This document shows positions 8,404 to 12,298 of a DNA stretch of 12,298 nucleotides, in pieces. The notes below the pieces were generated by a model. It searched no databases and was not told the DNA's origin. It saw only the letters and a list, made by a program, of their open reading frames with translations. A program made the translations under genes and the position numbers. Source of the DNA: Glaciimonas sp. (GTDB lineage: Bacteria; Pseudomonadota; Gammaproteobacteria; Burkholderiales; Burkholderiaceae); the NCBI GenBank assembly GCA_014377145.1, contig JACMQE010000048.1, positions 1 to 12,298 on the forward strand, in the 5' to 3' direction. The first letter of the stretch is position 1. Each line of letters opens with the position of its first letter.

Positions 8404-9158
8404 CTACGCAACAATATTGACTTTGCCGGTTTCCAGGTTATACACACCGCCAACAATCCGCACTTTTTTCTCTGCAACTAATCTGCTAAAAATCGGTGCC
8501 GCACGACGCAATTTTTCCACGTTCAAAATAACATTTTTTCTGACTGCATTATCGGATTGATTGCCTTTCATATGCGCCACTGCTCTCACCGCCGGTGTAA
8601 TTGCCGTCGTCAAGGTTTGAATATGACCAGGAAACTGCTGATGTTTTTCAACTACCGCAATCGTCACGCTCAATGCTCCACAATGCTGACGACCTAACAC
8701 CATAATCAGCGGAAACTGCAACACAGTTGCACCGTACTCCAGACTGGCCAGCAAATCTGTGGTAACGTCATCACATGCACCCTCGTCACAAAAAGATCGC
8801 CGCGTTTCTCATCAAAGCATTGTTCCGGCAATATTCTGGCGTCGGCGTAGCTCAAAATACTGGCGTAAGGATTTTGACCACCCACTAACGCTGCACGATC
8901 TTTTGAAAAATCAAACGGCTGAGATTTTTCGGACATATAGCGCTGATTATCTTGAATTAGTCGTTCCAGTGCAGCGTCTAGACTCAACATATTCTGAGCC
9001 TTGCGCGGCGTCTTTGCCTTAAGTAGCTTTTCTGCTGCTGTATTGGCGGTTGCTGTTGTTTCGGAAAATGCCGTCTTTCCTGCTACTCCGGCAACGCCTA
9101 ACCCCAATACAGAGAGACATATTTTTAAGAAATGTAAGTTTGCTAGTATTTTTTCCAA
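8404..9158 (-). pseudogene. Beta-carbonic anhydrase, exported type, frameshifted and missing zinc ligands
   Basis: Intact, this gene would encode an exported beta-class carbonic anhydrase (CO2 + H2O to bicarbonate) of about 250 residues. The first frame (9158 to about 8778) has a hydrophobic signal-like N-terminus (10-35), then a conserved lead-in (LIQDNQRYM) and the active-site strand, and ends in RGDLFVTRV. The second frame (about 8777-8404) continues with TTDLLASLEYGATVLQF, MVLGRQHCGA and a C-terminal RIVGGVYNLETGKV. One lost base near 8777-8780 explains the break: restoring it gives RVACDDVTTDLL. The usual zinc motif CxDxR reads YADAR (Tyr104), and the usual GHxxCG reads GRQHCG. Two of the four zinc ligands (Cys and His) are therefore replaced, each by a single transition, so even frame repair would not restore normal zinc binding. 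The only in-frame start seen is TTG, without a clear Shine-Dalgarno. Confidence 0.88.
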
Positions 9159-9191
9159 ATCGTGTGTTTGTTGATCGCAACATTTGCGTAT

Positions 9192-9247
9192 AGGAATTTA
9201 TCTTTTTGATTTTTGTCTTTCGGCAAAAATCAAAAAGATAAATTCCT
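9192..9247. repeat. Perfect 24-bp inverted repeat, very stable hairpin
   Basis: The arms 9192-9215 and 9224-9247 are exact reverse complements and AT-rich (the left arm starts AGGAATTTATC). The 8-base spacer TCTTTCGG can add a T-G and a C-G pair, leaving a TTTC tetraloop. No U-tract follows on either strand, so it is not a normal terminator. It lies between the divergent carbonic anhydrase remnant (34 bases from its TTG) and rpiA (about 120 bases upstream of its ATG). No target-site duplication is obvious at the ends, and no second copy is seen in this window. Confidence 0.9.
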
Positions 9248-9366
9248 TCCAGGGGATAAAAAAGAAATTACTACCGGACCGTAAGAGCAGTCTATATCCC
9301 TTTGTTAGATAATTCGCATTCAGATTGGTTAAAATAGCGCATTTAATCCCTTCTAAGATAATTACC

Positions 9367-10047
9367 ATGGTCGCTATGACGCTCGATGAAATAAAACAAG
9401 CTGTTGCCCGTGAGGCAATTAAGTATGTCGTGGAGCGCGACATCGTTGGTGTCGGTACCGGCTCGACGGCAAATTTCTTCATCGATGAACTCGCCAAGGT
9501 CAAGCATCTGATTAAAGGTGCAGTTGCCTCATCAGAAGCCACAGCAGCGCGTTTACGCAGCCATGACATCGAAGTGTTCAATCTGAATCAGCTCCTGTGG
9601 ATGCCGGTGTATATTGACGGTGCCGATGAAGTCAATACGCAAGGTGCGATGATCAAGGGCGGCGGCGCTGCACTAACGCGTGAAAAGATCGTTGCATCGG
9701 TTGCAGAAAAATTTATTTGTATCGCGGACAACTCCAAACTCGTCAATGTTCTGGGTAAATTTCCATTACCGGTTGAGGTGATTCCGATGGCACAGGCAGT
9801 CGTGGCGCGCAAGTTAGCAAAATTGGGTGGTGAACCGCGCTTGCGATTCAAGGACGGGATTCCGCTGATCACGGATAATGGCTGCGTCATCATCGATATG
9901 ATTGGACTGAAAATCGTTGACCCAATTGCGTTGGAAGCGCAAATCAATCAAATTACCGGCGTGGTCTCGGTTGGCCTGTTTGCAAAACAAGGTGCCAATG
10001 TATGCTTGCTGGGAACTCCAGAAGGCATCGAAACATTGACGTTTTAA
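9367..10047 (+). CDS. rpiA: Ribose-5-phosphate isomerase A
   Basis: This cytoplasmic enzyme interconverts ribose 5-phosphate and ribulose 5-phosphate in the non-oxidative pentose phosphate pathway, which supplies nucleotide precursors. The product has 226 residues, near the E. coli length of 219. It carries the phosphate-binding GVGTGSTA (28-35), the active-site YIDGADE (82-88; Asp84 and Asp87 correspond to E. coli Asp81 and Asp84), and [11 protein letters not shown] (97-107; Lys97 and Glu106 correspond to Lys94 and Glu103). EKFICIAD and [13 protein letters not shown] follow as in the family. Two ATGs are possible, at 9367 (MVAMTLDE) and 9376 (MTLDE, the commoner family beginning). Neither has a strong Shine-Dalgarno; a weak TCTAAGAT sits about 10 bases before 9367, which I chose. 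It is monocistronic between decayed minus-strand genes and shows no defect. Confidence 0.96.
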   Translation: MVAMTLDEIKQAVAREAIKYVVERDIVGVGTGSTANFFIDELAKVKHLIKGAVASSEATAARLRSHDIEVFNLNQLLWMPVYIDGADEVNTQGAMIKGGGAALTREKIVASVAEKFICIADNSKLVNVLGKFPLPVEVIPMAQAVVARKLAKLGGEPRLRFKDGIPLITDNGCVIIDMIGLKIVDPIALEAQINQITGVVSVGLFAKQGANVCLLGTPEGIETLTF

Positions 10048-10147
10048 TGTGTTGTTGATTAAGCTGGTTAGCGCGAAAAACAGTTTCTGTCCGACTTGAT
10101 GCGATGGTATCGATTCACCAATAAAAACCCTGCAACATAATAATTTC

Positions 10148-10175
10148 CAAGCTTTTTTACAAGCTTAACAAGCTT
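10148..10175. repeat. Triple CAAGCTT repeat
   Basis: CAAGCTT occurs at 10148-10154, 10160-10166 and 10169-10175. Each core AAGCTT is palindromic, so any two copies can pair into a short hairpin. It lies in the gap between the convergent rpiA and gltS remnant. There is no proper U-tract, so terminator function is doubtful, and no other terminator is seen after rpiA. Confidence 0.6.
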
Positions 10176-10218
10176 ATAAAAATCAGAAAGAATCGAATCG
10201 TTATATTGCTTAGCTTAG

Positions 10219-11405
10219 TTAGTTATAAATAGGTAAAGCCAGGAATAGTTTGATCATGATCGCATTGACAATAGCAACAAAGAACGTGCTGACCATAGGC
10301 ACGACCAAGAATGCCGGATGCGAAGGACCAAAACGGTCGGTGAAGGCTTGCATATCAGCACTGGCAGTTTGGGATAGCACCCAAGCCAAAACCACCATAC
10401 CCGGCCACCAATACCGCATTGGCATCATTGGAGCCCATCACGCGAAACGTGACAAAAATCGTATACGCCGCCATTGCCAATGCCTGCACCGCCAAAATCA
10501 GCAATACTGGCAAAGCTAACGATGCCAGATTCCATAAACGTAAACTCATCAGCGCCATGGCGAAAAATAACGACAAACTCGCATTGCCCAGCACCATTAT
10601 GGCGCGTTCGAATATTTTGTATCCTAACAACGACAGACCATTACCCAATAAAACACCCACAAACAAAACGATAACAAAAGTTGGTAATTCAAATGCCGTC
10701 CTGCTTAACCAAGTGGCAATCATGGTGCCGACCGAAAGACTGAAAGCAATCAACGCTAACACCTCTATAAATGATTGCGGTGTAATTACTTGAATGGCTT
10801 TGGCTGCTCGAAACTGAGTGGTGCACTTACGTTGAGGAGTTCTGCATCAGGCAACTTGACTTTGCGCACCAGATACCGTGCCACCGATCAAACCGCTTCA
10901 AATCAACCCAAAAGTCGCGCAGTCCATGGCGATTTCGGTGGCGACAGTTAAACCATGTTTTTCTGAAAATACCCGACCCCAGGCCGCGCCCGTGCCATGA
11001 CCGCCAGACAATGTAATTGATGAGCTAAGCAGGCCAACAACGGATCAATTTCCATCATTTTGCCATACTGACACTAATGACATTTTGTAACACTAACAAC
11101 CCCAAGACCACGCCTAAAAATATTGCCAACGTCCGTCCGCCAGCTTTCAGACTGGCGAGGTTAGCGTTTAATCCGATCGTGGCGAAGAACGCCAGCATTA
11201 ACGGTCCTTGTAAAGCGCTATCGAACTAAACCTGAACATTTGAAAAACTGCGTAACGCCAGCAGGATCAGTGCGACCAACAGATCGCCGACTACCGGCTC
11301 AGGAATACTATAGGCTTCTAAGGCTGGCGAGGCCGAGACGATCTTGCGGCCCAGCAGCAGAACCAGCGATGCAGCCACCAATGTTTCTAAGTTATCTAAA
11401 TGCAT
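10219..11405 (-). pseudogene. gltS: Sodium/glutamate symporter GltS, multiply broken
   Basis: Intact GltS is an inner-membrane Na+-glutamate symporter of about 400 residues. The remnant is almost full length (1187 bases) and collinear with E. coli GltS. It opens at ATG 11405 with MHLDNLETLVAA and LVLLLGRK, preceded by a good Shine-Dalgarno (AAAGAGAG, 11413-11420, minus strand). Later segments are PLMLAFFATIGLNANLASLKAGGR, SITLSGGHGTGAAWGRVFSEKHG, TAFELPTFVIVLFVGVLLGNGLS, GGFGLGA and FGPSHPAFLVVPMV, ending at TAA 10219. The breaks are: TAG at 11226-11228; a frame change with TGA near 11045-11057; a lost base near 11033; TGA at 10898-10900; frameshifts near 10875 and 10790; and another near 10370. 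The longest uninterrupted piece is about 135 residues, so no working transporter can be made. The family's GHCGFG motif reads GYGGFG, a further sign of drift. Confidence 0.92.
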
Positions 11406-11412
11406 GATCAAA

Positions 11413-11417
11413 CTCTC
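11413..11417 (-). promoter_or_regulatory. Surviving Shine-Dalgarno of the gltS remnant
   Basis: GAGAG within AAAGAGAG lies seven bases before the ATG at 11405. It supports the start choice and shows that the translation signal has outlived the reading frame. Confidence 0.6.
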
Positions 11418-11420
11418 TTT

Positions 11421-11835
11421 TTAGCAAAACTCATTGAAATACATTGATGGTAACGGCGTCTGCTGAAGGTGATTTTTAACCATCAGTTTGCAACAAGTAA
11501 GTACGCTGCAGAGTACCGGAGGCTTCTGAAAAAAACAAGTATTTAATGATAGGCAGGGAGCCTGCGTCAAGCCTAAATCATTCAGAAGGTCCCGAATGTT
11601 ATTGAAATAACACTGAATAGTCGCTACTTTTCGCATGAAACAGTGAATCCACTGAAATATTAGATTTTTCTTTACAAAATATAGATTTATCCATGCCAAG
11701 TGCGACAGAAAAACTATGATTTTTTACGCAGATTTGATGTGGAAAATACGGCGAAAACAGAAATTAATACAAAAATAGTGGGTTTATTTTTAGGTGTTTC
11801 TACTTTTTTTCAGAAAGAGATAGAACGTACGTTTA
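11421..11835. other. AT-rich gap with no recognised gene
   Basis: I see no credible gene here. A 92-codon open frame on the minus strand (11421-11699) is Cys/Leu/Phe-rich, has no Shine-Dalgarno and resembles no family. Short symmetric elements occur, such as GCAGG-GAG-CCTGC near 11553 and GTTATT-GA-AATAAC near 11600, but none has a U-tract. The gltS promoter presumably lay in the left part. Confidence 0.5.
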
Positions 11836-11964
11836 TCACTTATTGAATAAGTAGAATTTTTTTGATTTACCATCATAGATCACTGTCCTGACGCAATCCC
11901 GCCCTTGATATCCGAAAGGTCGCGTTTTTAGGTCGAAGCCGGTTAAGCCAAATTTCTCTGTCAT
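11836..11964 (-). CDS. Possible 42-residue small protein, unknown
   Basis: An ATG at 11964 opens a 42-codon frame rich in Lys, Phe, Gly and Asp, beginning MTEKFGLTGFDL and ending KKFYLFNK before TGA. The composition looks protein-like, but there is no clear Shine-Dalgarno, and I do not recognise the sequence. It starts 31 bases downstream of the stop of the YkgJ-type remnant, on the same strand, so it could have been the next gene of that operon, a fragment of a decayed gene, or chance. Confidence 0.25.
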   Translation of the reverse strand: MTEKFGLTGFDLKTRPFGYQGRDCVRTVIYDGKSKKFYLFNK

Positions 11965-11995
11965 TATGCGAAGCTACGCAGCCAGATTCCCAACC

Positions 11996-12298
11996 TCAAA
12001 TCAGCACGTGCCGCACTGCACGAAAAAATTGATCGATCTTGGCTTCACTTCGGGTGTTGATCATGTTGTCAGGCCATCGTCCATTGGGGTAGGCCAGACA
12101 CGGCTTGGTGCCGAACAAACGGCAGATGATGGGCCAGTCGTGGTAGACCTGACAGCCTTTTCCACCTAGATGAGCTTACATTGGCCAGCGCGATATCGTT
12201 CTCTACGTCACTTTTGTACGGTAATCGCGACATTTCTTCGGACGATGCCTTGACCGGCCCGCAGCATTCGTGGCAACCGGGGACATATTCAAAAGCGA
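11996..12298 (-). pseudogene. YkgJ-type zinc/iron-chelating Cys-rich protein, frameshifted, 5' end outside window
   Basis: Members of this family are small proteins with clustered cysteines predicted to bind zinc or an iron-sulfur centre; their role is poorly defined. From the right edge the first frame reads FEYVPGCHECCGPVKASSEEMSRLP, with the conserved GCHECC cluster, and proceeds to NDIALAN. A frameshift near 12172-12185 then moves the homology to another frame: HLGGKGCQVYHDWPIICRLFG, TKPCLAYPNGRWP and KIDQFFRAVRHVLI, ending at TGA 11996-11998. From memory of the family, the Tyr in FEYVPG and the Tyr in CLAYPNG stand where Cys is usual, and DWPIICR where RPxxCR is usual, so the protein has drifted as well as lost its frame. 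The gene starts beyond the window, so further damage there cannot be excluded. Frame loss is certain from the sequence unless this is a sequencing error. Confidence 0.75.

Noticed and set aside
8310..8460. Open + strand stretch before and into the carbonic anhydrase 3' end
   Set aside because: It has no start context or family resemblance, and half of it is antisense to the carbonic anhydrase remnant.
9302..9335. Promoter for rpiA (TTGTTA ... TAAAAT)
   Set aside because: The spacing is 22 bases, too long for a sigma-70 promoter, and no better pair was found.
9325..9366. Upstream TTG extension of rpiA
   Set aside because: The added 14 residues are not found in RpiA, and the ATGs at 9367 and 9376 fit the family.
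11421..11699. 92-codon minus-strand frame
   Set aside because: It is Cys/Phe/Leu-rich, lacks a ribosome-binding site and resembles nothing known; probably a chance frame.
11837..11865. ACTTATT-G-AATAAGT palindrome followed by a T-run as a + strand terminator
   Set aside because: The stem is only 7 bp and almost entirely A-T, too weak to call, and there is no + strand gene upstream.
1..12298. CRISPR array, tRNA, rRNA, transposase, phage or defence genes
   Set aside because: Looked for on both strands: no regularly spaced repeats, no RNA gene signatures and no recognisable mobile or defence protein.

Overview
The window looks like a betaproteobacterial chromosome, most likely Burkholderiales/Oxalobacteraceae. 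I judge this from the recalled resemblance of the Orn/Lys/Arg decarboxylase, the 188-residue dCTP deaminase and the DUF3418-type HrpA helicase to that group; no search was run. Base composition is moderate, and the intergenic DNA is AT-rich.

The left 7.4 kb is compact and intact. A PLP-dependent Orn/Lys/Arg decarboxylase (+, 211-2475) faces dCTP deaminase dcd (-, 2610-3176), and a probable bidirectional terminator lies between them. Upstream of dcd on the same strand is the very long RNA helicase gene hrpA (-, 3306-7442).

The right 4.8 kb is different. Its only clearly intact recognisable gene is rpiA (+, 9367-10047, ribose-5-phosphate isomerase A). Around it lie four genes in visible decay, all on the minus strand: (1) a short secreted-protein gene whose 3' end reads, out of frame, as a type-3 chitin-binding (CBM5/12-like) module; (2) an exported beta-carbonic anhydrase with one frameshift and two of its four zinc ligands replaced; (3) a near-full-length gltS (Na+/glutamate symporter) with at least two nonsense codons and about five frameshifts; (4) a frameshifted YkgJ-type Cys-rich metal-chelating protein running off the right edge. 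Terminators, inverted repeats and gene order are still legible, so the decay looks recent. It fits a lineage shedding accessory functions (chitin binding, CO2 hydration in the envelope, glutamate uptake) while keeping central metabolism (rpiA), nucleotide metabolism (dcd) and RNA/ribosome maintenance (hrpA). A host-associated or otherwise niche-restricted lifestyle is one explanation, but this is inference.

Non-coding structures of note are a perfect 24-bp inverted repeat just upstream of rpiA, a possible small RNA between the decarboxylase and its terminator, and a consensus -10 box only 9 bases from the hrpA start codon, with no Shine-Dalgarno. I found no tRNA, rRNA, CRISPR array, recognisable transposase or phage gene, and no convincing undescribed multi-gene system.
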